NCBI GenBank assembly: GCA_900542945.1
Contig: UQPI01000051.1
Span: forward strand, 1 to 15,336
Origin: an uncultured Collinsella sp.
GTDB lineage: Bacteria; Actinomycetota; Coriobacteriia; Coriobacteriales; Coriobacteriaceae
Length of the DNA: 15,336 nt
Direction of reading: 5' to 3'
The position numbers were made by a program, and so were the translations under genes. The number at the start of each line of letters is the position of its first letter. Position 1 is the first letter of the stretch. Below the pieces are notes generated by a model, which did not search any database, was not told the origin of the DNA, and saw only the letters and a list, made by a program, of their open reading frames with translations. Shown here one piece after another: positions 8,250-13,770 of this stretch.

Positions 8250-9407
8250 GTGGCACCAATTAGAATGCCGGAAGCCGTCATCGGGCTCGATGTCGGGAAA
8301 TCGTCCCACTGGGCATGCGTCGCGACTCGAGATGGCGAGGTGCTGTTGAGCACCCCCGTCGCGAACAGGGAGGACGACCTGGACTCGCTGTTCGGCCGCT
8401 TCCCCGATGCGCTCGTGGTCGTCGACCAGTCGCGCAACATAGGCGCCCTCGCGCTCGCCCGCGCCAGGGCGGCCGGGATGTCGGCGGCGTACCTGCCGGG
8501 ACTCGCGGCGCACGGGGCCGCCAGGCTCTTCGCCGGCGACGCCAAGACCGACGAGCGAGACGCGATGGTCATCGCGAAGACGGCGCTTGGCATCCCCGAC
8601 GCGCTCCTGCCGGTCGGAGACCCGGGTCCGACGATTGCGGCGGCGAGGGCGCTGGCCGCCCAGAGGAACTTCCTGACCTGCGAGAACACTAGGAATAAGA
8701 ACCGGCTGCGCAGCATCCTGCTGGAATCGTGCCCCGCCTTCGAGGCACTGGTCGACCTGTCCGACGGGCCCCAGCTGAGGCTCATGGCATCCCTCGGCGG
8801 GGCCTGGTCGGTAGCCGACGCCGGGCCCCGCAGGGCGGCGGCGCTCACGCGTGGGGCGGCGCGCGGTAAGATCGAGGCCCTCGTCCGCTCGACAACCTCC
8901 TCGACAAGGCCGGATGCGTCGGTCGTCGCCGCCGAGGACCGGGCGGTGAAACTGCTCGCGCGCAGGATATCCGAGAACTCGGCGGAGATCGAGGCGATCA
9001 CGGCGGAGATCTCCGCCCTGCTCGAGGGCGACGATACCTACCGATGCCTCCTGACGGTGCCGGGCATCGGGCCCAAAACCGCTTCCGAGCTTGCGATCTC
9101 CATCGACATCGAAGACTTCCCCAGTCACGACAGGCTCGCGTCGTACTGCGGCCTGGCGCCGCGCAACCGCCAGTCGGGAACCTCGATCTCCTCGGTGACG
9201 GCATCGCGCCAAGGCAACAAGAGGCTGAAGAACCTGCTCATATTCTCATGTAACTGCCTTACCCGGACAGAGGGGAGATGGGGCGACTACTACACCAGGT
9301 GCCGGGAGCGGGGCATGTCGCACGGCAAGGCGCTCAAGGCGCTGGCGCGAAAGAGACTGAAGGTCATCTACGCGGTCATGCGAGACAGGGTGCCTTACGC
9401 AGCCTAG
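8250..9407 (+). CDS. IS110/IS116/IS902-family DEDD recombinase (transposase)
   Basis: 385 residues from GTG 8250, which has GGAGG 8 nt upstream; an in-frame TTG at 8235 lies upstream of that ribosome site and is less likely. The N-terminal RuvC-like domain has GLDVGK (Asp14), VVVDQ (Asp59) and GDAKTDERDA (Asp101 and Asp104). A coiled linker follows, then the C-terminal Tnp domain (about 260-350) with LTVPGIGPKTA, YCGLAPRNRQSG and TASRQGNKRLKNL, whose Ser319 is the likely catalytic serine. In most IS110 enzymes the second acidic residue is Glu; here it is Asp in VVDQ, a form I recall from other actinobacterial members. The enzyme would excise the element as a circle and insert it under bridge-RNA guidance. 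The frame is intact, so the protein could be active. Confidence 0.92.
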   Translation: MAPIRMPEAVIGLDVGKSSHWACVATRDGEVLLSTPVANREDDLDSLFGRFPDALVVVDQSRNIGALALARARAAGMSAAYLPGLAAHGAARLFAGDAKTDERDAMVIAKTALGIPDALLPVGDPGPTIAAARALAAQRNFLTCENTRNKNRLRSILLESCPAFEALVDLSDGPQLRLMASLGGAWSVADAGPRRAAALTRGAARGKIEALVRSTTSSTRPDASVVAAEDRAVKLLARRISENSAEIEAITAEISALLEGDDTYRCLLTVPGIGPKTASELAISIDIEDFPSHDRLASYCGLAPRNRQSGTSISSVTASRQGNKRLKNLLIFSCNCLTRTEGRWGDYYTRCRERGMSHGKALKALARKRLKVIYAVMRDRVPYAA

Positions 9408-9539
9408 CCGAAACGCACCGAGCAGACTGAAGCCCACCGGCCTAATGGCTTGGCGTCAGCATGCCGCGATTCGGTCGCACGGAGAGCATTTCCCAGTTGA
9501 CAAAACTATAGGAACACCCCCCGCGGGGAAATTGGTGAC

Positions 9540-9654
9540 GCGGGTGTCGACGGCTCGAACCCTGCCCTTAGACCAGAAGAGCCCGGCACCGTAGCGGTAC
9601 CGGGCTCGGCAAATCTCTGGTGCCCCCGGGCGGATTCGAACCGTCGACACCCGC
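9540..9654. repeat. Imperfect inverted pair of tRNA-Arg 3'-end sequences
   Basis: The 23-nt arms GCGGGTGTCGACGG(C/T)TCGAA(C/T)CC at 9540-9562 (+ strand) and 9632-9654 (minus strand) differ at two positions. The likeness continues inward (GCCC, then ACCAGA), so the left arm is a decayed copy of the same tRNA 3' end facing the right one, with the GAGCCCGG hairpin between. Possible origins are an inversion during IS or island insertion, or a second old integration in the opposite direction. Confidence 0.7.
9572..9640 (-). repeat. Right copy of tRNA-Arg 3'-end plus hairpin unit
   Basis: Direct repeat of 7900-7970, same orientation, about 1.67 kb apart. It contains the hairpin GAGCCCGG...CCGGGCTC (9578-9608) and the T-loop and acceptor part of the tRNA. 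Unlike the left copy, the tRNA part continues past the T-loop to the anticodon loop (to 9662). The two copies bracket the IS110 element and could recombine to delete it. Confidence 0.8.
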
Positions 9655-9662
9655 TTTAGGAG
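9618..9662 (-). pseudogene. 3' half of tRNA-Arg(CCU), attachment-site remnant of the integrated element
   Basis: On the minus strand, 9662 to 9618 reads as a tRNA 3' half: anticodon loop CTCCTAA (anticodon CCU), 3' anticodon stem AGCGG, variable GTGTC, T-stem GACGG, loop TTCGAAT, T-stem CCGCC, acceptor strand CGGGGGC, discriminator A and CCA. All lengths are canonical. One T-stem pair is lost (A opposite C), consistent with drift after inactivation. The 5' half is absent: sequence beyond 9662 turns AT-rich and does not pair. A tyrosine integrase gene begins 193 nt away. This is the classic picture of an element integrated in a tRNA gene, with 9662 near the crossover and the intact tRNA expected at the far end, outside the window. 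Confidence 0.8.
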
Positions 9663-9854
9663 ATATGATTTAATGCTACCCCCTACCATTCATCAAGCAT
9701 CATTGAACATCATATAACCGCAGATAAACATAGCAGTTTGTGTCTTTTGCCTCCGGTAGCTGCGCCTATGCTTTTACAAACATATTACTAACGGCTTTAG
9801 CTAAACTGCACTCAATGAATTGTTGAAAACTATTCAAAGAAACGGAGTGCAAAG
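9663..9854. promoter_or_regulatory. Integrase upstream region with possible arm-type sites and operator
   Basis: AT-rich, with no gene. Repeated CATCA-type motifs (CATCAAG, CATCATTG, CATCATAT at about 9690-9715) lie between the att core and the integrase, where arm-type integrase sites usually sit. An inverted repeat TTGAA-AACTA-TTCAA lies about 20 nt before the integrase start and could be an operator. No clear -35/-10 pair stands out. Roles are inferred from position only. Confidence 0.3.
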
Positions 9855-11102
9855 ATGTCAGAACAGCCACTAATTAGCGGAAGAGGCACGTGTTGGAAAG
9901 ACAAGAGATCACCTAACACCTATCGCTATTATTTTTCCCTTGGAGTCAAGGACCCGAAGACAGGGCGCTACAAACGATCCCCAACTTATACGGTTCGCTG
10001 CAAGACTAAAACAGAAGCTAAGGCTGCAATGCAGGCCAAGCTGGCTGAAATCAACTCCTCTGGCACGATCACTAAAACTAAAAAGCCCACTTTGCTTGCG
10101 TCCTACTGCTGGGCCTTTCATGAAAATAGGGACACCGAGCTTGCGCCAACGAGCTATGAAAGAGAAGCGTACGATTGCAGGCATATCGAAGACCTATTCG
10201 GTGCGTTTCAGACAATTGAGGGGCTAACTCCCGATCTAATCGAAGAAGCATATGCCGAAGCTCGTCGTACGGGAAAATACAAACCATCAGAGCTTGTACG
10301 AATCAATTCGAAACTGCGTCAGATTCTGTCGAATGCAGTCGCAAAGAGAATAATTGACCGAAACCCCTGCGCTACCGTTCATGTTCGCAGACCACGCAAC
10401 AAAAGAGAATCACTGACAATCGACCAAGTAGCTACCCTATGCACACATCTTCAACACATTGAGCTCACCGCCGAAGCTGTTGGTACGCTAGTACTAGTGT
10501 ATACGGGTATGCGGAAAGGCGAGATGCTGGGCCTCGAATGGCGCGATTGGGACCCTGCCAATAAAACCTTGAAAATTGACAGGCAGTACACCAACGACCA
10601 TGAACTGAGGGCACCCAAGTCACAAGAAAGCCAACGCAAAATCCCCGTTGGAGAAACCTTGGCCGAACGTCTTCAATCATGGTCAGCCATACAAAAAGAG
10701 CTCCTGGCCTCTCTGGGGCTGTCCCAGACTGGCAGCACTCCCATCATTAGCGATATTGCTGTCAAGCAGGGGGTCCCTACTGTCTGTCACATGAAAAACT
10801 ACATCTTCAACCATTGGTTTCGCGATTTCGCAGTTAGCTGCAATCTTGGAATCTATGAGCCGAACAATTCGACTGGCGGAAAACTATATAAGGGCATCTG
10901 CCCGCATCAGCTCAGGCATTGTGTAAGCACTTTTATGCTGGCGAACGGATCGGACGTTAGAAGCGTGCAAGGTATTCTTGGCCACGCGGACCCCAATATC
11001 ACGCTCAAAACGTATACAAGCCTCGTTCAACAATCAGAAATAAAAGCAGTTAAAGGCTACGAAGACTTCATCAACGCCTATATACAGAAAAGCGAGAAAT
11101 AG
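9855..11102 (+). CDS. int: Tyrosine recombinase (phage/ICE-type integrase)
   Basis: 415 residues. The N-terminal part (about 1-75) is a basic arm-DNA-binding region with WKDKRSPNTYRYYFSLG. A SAM-like core-binding domain spans about 78-175 and the catalytic domain about 185-405. Catalytic set: Arg220 (TGMRKGE), Lys255 (APKSQES), His351 and Arg354 (HQLRH), His377 (LGHAD) and Tyr387 (LKTYTSL), all present, so the enzyme looks functional. The start ATG follows CGGAG by about 9 nt. It lies beside the tRNA-Arg 3' fragment, its presumed attachment site, and would insert and excise the element by site-specific crossover, with the small HTH protein downstream as directionality factor. Codon use is clearly more AT-rich than in the wall operon, supporting horizontal transfer. 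Confidence 0.95.
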   Translation: MSEQPLISGRGTCWKDKRSPNTYRYYFSLGVKDPKTGRYKRSPTYTVRCKTKTEAKAAMQAKLAEINSSGTITKTKKPTLLASYCWAFHENRDTELAPTSYEREAYDCRHIEDLFGAFQTIEGLTPDLIEEAYAEARRTGKYKPSELVRINSKLRQILSNAVAKRIIDRNPCATVHVRRPRNKRESLTIDQVATLCTHLQHIELTAEAVGTLVLVYTGMRKGEMLGLEWRDWDPANKTLKIDRQYTNDHELRAPKSQESQRKIPVGETLAERLQSWSAIQKELLASLGLSQTGSTPIISDIAVKQGVPTVCHMKNYIFNHWFRDFAVSCNLGIYEPNNSTGGKLYKGICPHQLRHCVSTFMLANGSDVRSVQGILGHADPNITLKTYTSLVQQSEIKAVKGYEDFINAYIQKSEK

Positions 11103-11179
11103 CATGTTATTCATTCATCGTTTCATCAATAATATTACGGTACTATACTACTATTTCCGCAGGTAGACGCTTTATTTGA

Positions 11180-11206
11180 TTGACATCTAATGAGTTTTAA
11201 TAGATT
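11180..11206 (+). promoter_or_regulatory. Possible promoter for the small HTH gene pair
   Basis: TTGACA at 11180-11185 is a perfect -35 hexamer, with TAGATT at 11201-11206 (15-nt spacing) as a weak -10. It lies in the 218-nt AT-rich gap between the integrase and the excisionase-like gene. The spacing is short, so this is tentative. Confidence 0.35.
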
Positions 11207-11246
11207 CTAAAACTGTCAGATGGCTACGCATGTAGTCATAAAAACC

Positions 11247-11298
11247 GGCCCCCCAAGTGCTTATGAACCTGGTAAGTCTTACAAGCACAGGGAGGGCC
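11247..11298 (+). promoter_or_regulatory. Stem-loop in the leader of the excisionase-like gene
   Basis: Two nested inverted repeats, an outer GGCCCCCC with GGAGGGCC (one mismatch) and an inner GTGCTT with AAGCAC (11257-11262 and 11283-11288), enclose a smaller palindrome GTAAGTCTTAC. It ends 22 nt before the next start and lacks a T-run, so it is more likely a leader structure or operator than a terminator. Confidence 0.4.
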
Positions 11299-11320
11299 CT
11301 CATTGAAAGGATAGCTCATC

Positions 11321-11566
11321 ATGGCTACTCCACAGATTAGCACTCAGACGTCCACACCGACTTTCCCCACTGGTGCCGCTCAGTGCGATCGGTTGCTCCG
11401 CGTTAACGATATCCGCGAACTCACCGGCTGGAGCGAAAACACCGCGCGCAAGTTTATGCGCGAGTCCGGCAAGCTCATCCAGATTCATCGCTCGAATTAC
11501 ATGTTAGAAAGCTCGTTCTACGAACTTTTCAAGCAGCTTGAAGGTCGTACCGCCCACCTTGACTAG
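11321..11566 (+). CDS. Small helix-turn-helix protein, probable excisionase/directionality factor
   Basis: 81 residues. After a Thr/Pro-rich start, residues 25-55 (LLRVNDIRELTGWSENTARK) form an HTH of the MerR/excisionase type, in which a first helix selects the target and ENTARKFMRESG is the likely recognition helix. The basic segment IHRSNYMLESSFYELFKQLEG resembles the wing and C-terminal helix of excisionase-like proteins. Start ATG 11321 has AAAGGA about 10 nt upstream. It follows the integrase on the same strand and is 9 nt before the winged-helix gene, so those two are co-transcribed. Size, fold and position suit a recombination directionality factor, but a small transcription regulator is equally possible. 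Confidence 0.65.
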   Translation: MATPQISTQTSTPTFPTGAAQCDRLLRVNDIRELTGWSENTARKFMRESGKLIQIHRSNYMLESSFYELFKQLEGRTAHLD

Positions 11567-11575
11567 GCGGTAAAC

Positions 11576-11962
11576 ATGAGCGAGCTACCGTCAATTTCCG
11601 ACAAATTTTCCGATGATGTTACTGAGCAACGAGAGATTAGAAGGAAAATGGATAACGCGAATTTTATTTCGGTGCCCGACTGGGCATGTTGTGCCACCAC
11701 TGTCGCTGCCGAGCGCCTCATCCTCGGCCTAGTATGGAAGCTTGGAAATCCTTCCAAAAACAAACGAGCCATGGGCTTTTACGCAAAAAGCAAATGGATT
11801 GAGGAGCGCTACCACCTAAGTAAGAACACGATCTCCCGGGCCTATACCTCTTTGAAAAATAAGGGGTTTATTCAAAAAGCGGGCAATGGCAGCTGGATGC
11901 TTAATTACGCCGCAGTCTACCCCGCCGCAATCGAAAACGGCTGGGAGCCCAAGAAATCTTAA
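11576..11962 (+). CDS. Winged-helix DNA-binding protein, RepL-like
   Basis: 128 residues. A charged N-terminus precedes AERLILGLVWKLG (about 45-57), a putative first helix. An HTH follows with recognition helix LSKNTISRAYTSLKNKGFI (81-99) and a wing GNGSWMLNYAAVYP (103-116). The order (conserved residues, HTH, hydrophobic wing ending in a Tyr/Pro motif) resembles plasmid replication protein RepL and phage replication-type winged helices. It is also compatible with a GntR or MarR-like regulator. If RepL-like, it would support autonomous replication of the excised circle. The ATG is 9 nt after the previous stop, with a weak AGGCGG ribosome site, suggesting coupling. A strong hairpin follows 82 nt later. 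Confidence 0.55.
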   Translation: MSELPSISDKFSDDVTEQREIRRKMDNANFISVPDWACCATTVAAERLILGLVWKLGNPSKNKRAMGFYAKSKWIEERYHLSKNTISRAYTSLKNKGFIQKAGNGSWMLNYAAVYPAAIENGWEPKKS

Positions 11963-12011
11963 GTCCATAGCCCGACTATCGAGGTCGTGAAGGTCGGTAA
12001 TCGCCGAGCGT

Positions 12012-12224
12012 CTATAAGAGCATGCCGCGGATGTAAAATGAAACAGGGTCGAACCGAAACAGTTCCCGGACAATTGGCGTCCGGCCAGACACTTCGATTC
12101 GACCCTTTTTCATGCCCGCATCTAAAACAATCCCATAATCATTCTCGACATCTTTAACGCCATCACTCTCCCGCCACCAACACGTCGTAGGTACCATTTT
12201 CAACGAATCGATATGGCCGTCCAT
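12012..12224 (-). CDS. Possible 70-residue hypothetical protein or gene fragment
   Basis: Low-confidence call. The translation (RESDGVKDVENDYGIVLDAG, then a basic SGRTPIVRELFRFDP segment) has ordinary protein composition. It has no clear ribosome site, a stop codon directly abuts its first ATG, and it overlaps the hairpin at 12045-12106. It could be the 3' remnant of a lost gene or a chance frame. It is listed because nothing else accounts for the 458-nt stretch 11963-12420. No family recognised. Confidence 0.2.
   Translation of the reverse strand: MDGHIDSLKMVPTTCWWRESDGVKDVENDYGIVLDAGMKKGRIEVSGRTPIVRELFRFDPVSFYIRGMLL
12045..12110 (+). terminator. Two-level hairpin with T-run, probable terminator of the small HTH operon
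   Basis: An outer 14-bp stem AGGGTCGAACCGAA (12045-12058) with TTCGATTCGACCCT (12093-12106; one mismatch) holds an inner hairpin CCGGAC/GTCCGG (12066-12084). It is followed by TTTTT. It lies 82 nt after the winged-helix gene. The minus-strand side is also followed by a T-rich stretch, so it could work both ways. The nested shape is larger than a normal terminator, so an element-specific structured RNA or replication or transfer site is an alternative. Confidence 0.6.
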
Positions 12225-12345
12225 TCATGGTCTTTAAGGCGCGTGATACCATGAAAACGTGCGGTATTTCTCCAACCGAAAACCTGCGTGAATGCATGAC
12301 TTGAGACGCCTTTTAGAACTCACCGATCGCAGGGCGAACACAAAT

Positions 12346-12404
12346 CAACAGCGGCCGTGCATTGTTCCCAGCCATATGGCATGGCGGAGCCATGCCCGTT
12401 GTTG
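12346..12404 (+). promoter_or_regulatory. Nested inverted repeats before the coiled-coil gene
   Basis: The outer arms CAACAGCGG/CCGTTGTTG (12346-12354, 12396-12404; one mismatch) enclose a palindrome GCCATATGGC (12371-12380) and a hairpin GGCATGGC-GGA-GCCATGCC (12378-12396). GCCAT and its complement occur four times in 26 nt. It ends 16 nt before the ATG and just before the ribosome site, so it could be a repressor operator or an RNA structure controlling translation. Confidence 0.45.
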
Positions 12405-12420
12405 ATTGGAGTGCCGCACC

Positions 12421-12990
12421 ATGGCAGACGAGAAGAAAATCAGGGAGATCTACGGCGTGAAGTCCGTCCTCGATGAGGCCGCCGAGCGGATCGAGGCGAC
12501 GTGGCGGGAGAAGCTGCTGCGCGAGACGGGCGACCTCAGAACCGAGAACGCGTTGCTCAGGGCCCAGCTCGACGAATTCAACCGCAAGCTCGTCGAGGCG
12601 AGAGACCGGAACGAAAGACTTGAGGCCGACTGCAATGAGCGGGTCGCCTTTATCGAGGAGAAGTTCGAGCTCGACACCGCGAGCATCGAGCTCGAGAACA
12701 ATGAGCTCCATGCCGCGAGCGTCAGATACCTCGCCGATGCCAGGGAGCTCGGCAGGCAGGTCGTCCAGCTCCACGCCGAGGCTGAGACCATGTCCGATGA
12801 GATCGAGCGTCTGCGCGTCGAGCGTGACGCCGCGTTGAAAGCCCAAGCCGAGCTGAGCGATGCGCTCCTGGCCCAGCGCGACCTGATGGCCGAGGTCGCC
12901 GCCCTCAAGGACCGCCTCGCCGCCTCCGAGCAGCGTGCGGCCGTGGCCGAGGCCAAGGTCGAGGTCATGACCCAGATGAGGGGCGAGTAG
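12421..12990 (+). CDS. Hypothetical coiled-coil protein
   Basis: 189 residues, almost wholly charged and helical. Heptad-like Leu/Ala spacing with abundant Glu, Arg and Ala runs from about residue 12 to the end (for example LRTENALLRAQLDEF and ERLRVERDAALKAQAEL). No signal peptide, TM segment, enzyme motif or zinc site is visible. It should be a soluble, elongated, self-associating protein. The ATG at 12421 is preferred because GGAGTG lies 7 nt before it; a TTG at 12406 lies upstream of that site. Codon use is GC-rich like the chromosome, unlike the integrase. It stands alone on the plus strand, behind a nested inverted repeat and convergent to the phosphoesterase operon. I do not recognise a family and the function is unknown. 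Confidence 0.75.
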   Translation: MADEKKIREIYGVKSVLDEAAERIEATWREKLLRETGDLRTENALLRAQLDEFNRKLVEARDRNERLEADCNERVAFIEEKFELDTASIELENNELHAASVRYLADARELGRQVVQLHAEAETMSDEIERLRVERDAALKAQAELSDALLAQRDLMAEVAALKDRLAASEQRAAVAEAKVEVMTQMRGE

Positions 12991-13019
12991 CCACGCGCTT
13001 CTCCTGCCAGGCTGCTGAT

Positions 13020-13060
13020 TTCTAGGAACCTTCTAGAGCGCTTCTAGAAGGTTCCTAGAA
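13020..13060. repeat. 18-bp perfect CTAG-rich palindrome between convergent genes
   Basis: The arms TTCTAGGAACCTTCTAGA (13020-13037) and its exact complement (13043-13060) are separated by GCGCT. CTAG, usually rare in bacterial DNA, occurs four times. It lies between the stop of the coiled-coil gene and the last codons of the first phosphoesterase gene, whose stop codon (13035-13033) is inside it. No T-run follows on either side, so it is not a canonical terminator, but it could still stop convergent transcripts or protect 3' ends. Confidence 0.8.
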
Positions 13061-13770
13061 CCGGGCGCAGCATTTTCGATCGGCACGATGTCTCGGTAGA
13101 TCAGGCGATGCCTGTCGTCGCGCCATTCGTCGCCGTGATAGTGGCCGAAGAGCCAGACGCGATAGTCGAGCCGCCCGTCGAGCTCGCCTAGGAAGGTTTG
13201 CAGCTGATCCCCACGGTACTCACGTCCGCGCTCCCGGCACAGCTCTCTAGCCAGGGCAGCAGGAGCCTCATGCGTCACCACGTAATCGACCCTCCAGCCC
13301 ACGCGGTCGATCGAGGCGCGGCAGTGCTCCATCTCTTCCTCGCTCGGCATCTCCTCGGGCCACCAGCTCCTCCCCTCCCTGCGATACTGCCTGTCGTTGC
13401 TCGCGGCACCGCCCATGGCAAGGACTGTGAGCCCGTCGATATCGAACACCTCTCCGCGCATCAGGTGCAGCACGTGCGGTCGCGCCTCATGGACGAGGCC
13501 GCCGTTCCACTCCCGCACCGGCAGTTCTGCCAGCATCCGGTGGTTCTCGTGGTTGCCGTCTACGAAACACGTGGTCCATGGCTTTGACTCAAACCAATCG
13601 AGCCAGTATTTCTCGGCGTTTGAGCCGTCCCAGACAAAGCCGAAGTCGCCGGCCACGATCACCGCGTCATCGCGCGTCAGGGTCCGGCCCAGCGGCCAAT
13701 TCTTGAAGGCAAACCGGCTGGCCCCGTACTCGGCCCTGCCGTGCACGTCTCCTGTCACATAGACAGCCAT
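13033..13770 (-). CDS. Calcineurin-like metallophosphoesterase (third gene of operon)
   Basis: 245 residues. All metallophosphoesterase motifs are present: TGDVHG (Asp8, His10), AGDFGF (Asp42), DGNHE (Asn73, His74), VTHEAP (His167) and FGHYH (His210, His212), which together bind two metal ions. The middle holds LMRGEVFDIDGLTVLAMGGAAS and a SWWPEE motif shared with the neighbour. No signal peptide or TM, so a soluble cytosolic phosphatase or phosphodiesterase; substrate unknown. I choose ATG 13770 because its first residues run directly into the metal motif, as in its paralogue. The frame extends back to 13881 but that part overlaps the upstream gene. The start overlaps the upstream stop (TGATG), indicating coupling. 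Its last eight codons and stop lie in the palindrome at 13020-13060. Confidence 0.92.
   Translation of the reverse strand: MAVYVTGDVHGRAEYGASRFAFKNWPLGRTLTRDDAVIVAGDFGFVWDGSNAEKYWLDWFESKPWTTCFVDGNHENHRMLAELPVREWNGGLVHEARPHVLHLMRGEVFDIDGLTVLAMGGAASNDRQYRREGRSWWPEEMPSEEEMEHCRASIDRVGWRVDYVVTHEAPAALARELCRERGREYRGDQLQTFLGELDGRLDYRVWLFGHYHGDEWRDDRHRLIYRDIVPIENAAPGSRNLLEAL

Larger units (their letters stand above)
7973..9507 (+). mobile_element. IS110-family insertion sequence (ends approximate)
   Basis: About 1.5 kb, made of a non-coding left end of about 275 nt, one DEDD-type recombinase gene and about 100 nt of right end. There are no terminal inverted repeats and no classical target duplication, as expected for IS110. 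I place the ends at a shared hexamer AAAACT (7969-7974 and 9502-9507), which contains the CT core dinucleotide known from IS621. This is tentative: the right end could be up to some 10 nt further on. A long left non-coding region upstream of the recombinase places it in the IS110 rather than the IS1111 subgroup. It sits between two tRNA-Arg 3' fragments. Confidence 0.7.

Noticed and set aside
8013..8349. Short plus-strand frames in the IS left end
   Set aside because: They run over the predicted RNA stems, overlap the recombinase start, and have low-complexity Arg/Pro composition.
7980..9212. 410-codon minus-strand frame across the IS110 element
   Set aside because: Antisense to the recombinase and the structured left end; Arg-rich with no domain, and no ribosome site.
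7900..9640. The direct repeats as a CRISPR array
   Set aside because: Only two copies 1.67 kb apart, and each is explained as a tRNA 3' end with a hairpin.
9618..9735. Intact tRNA-Arg gene including a 5' half
   Set aside because: Sequence beyond the anticodon loop does not pair with the AGCGG stem or the CGGGGGC acceptor strand.
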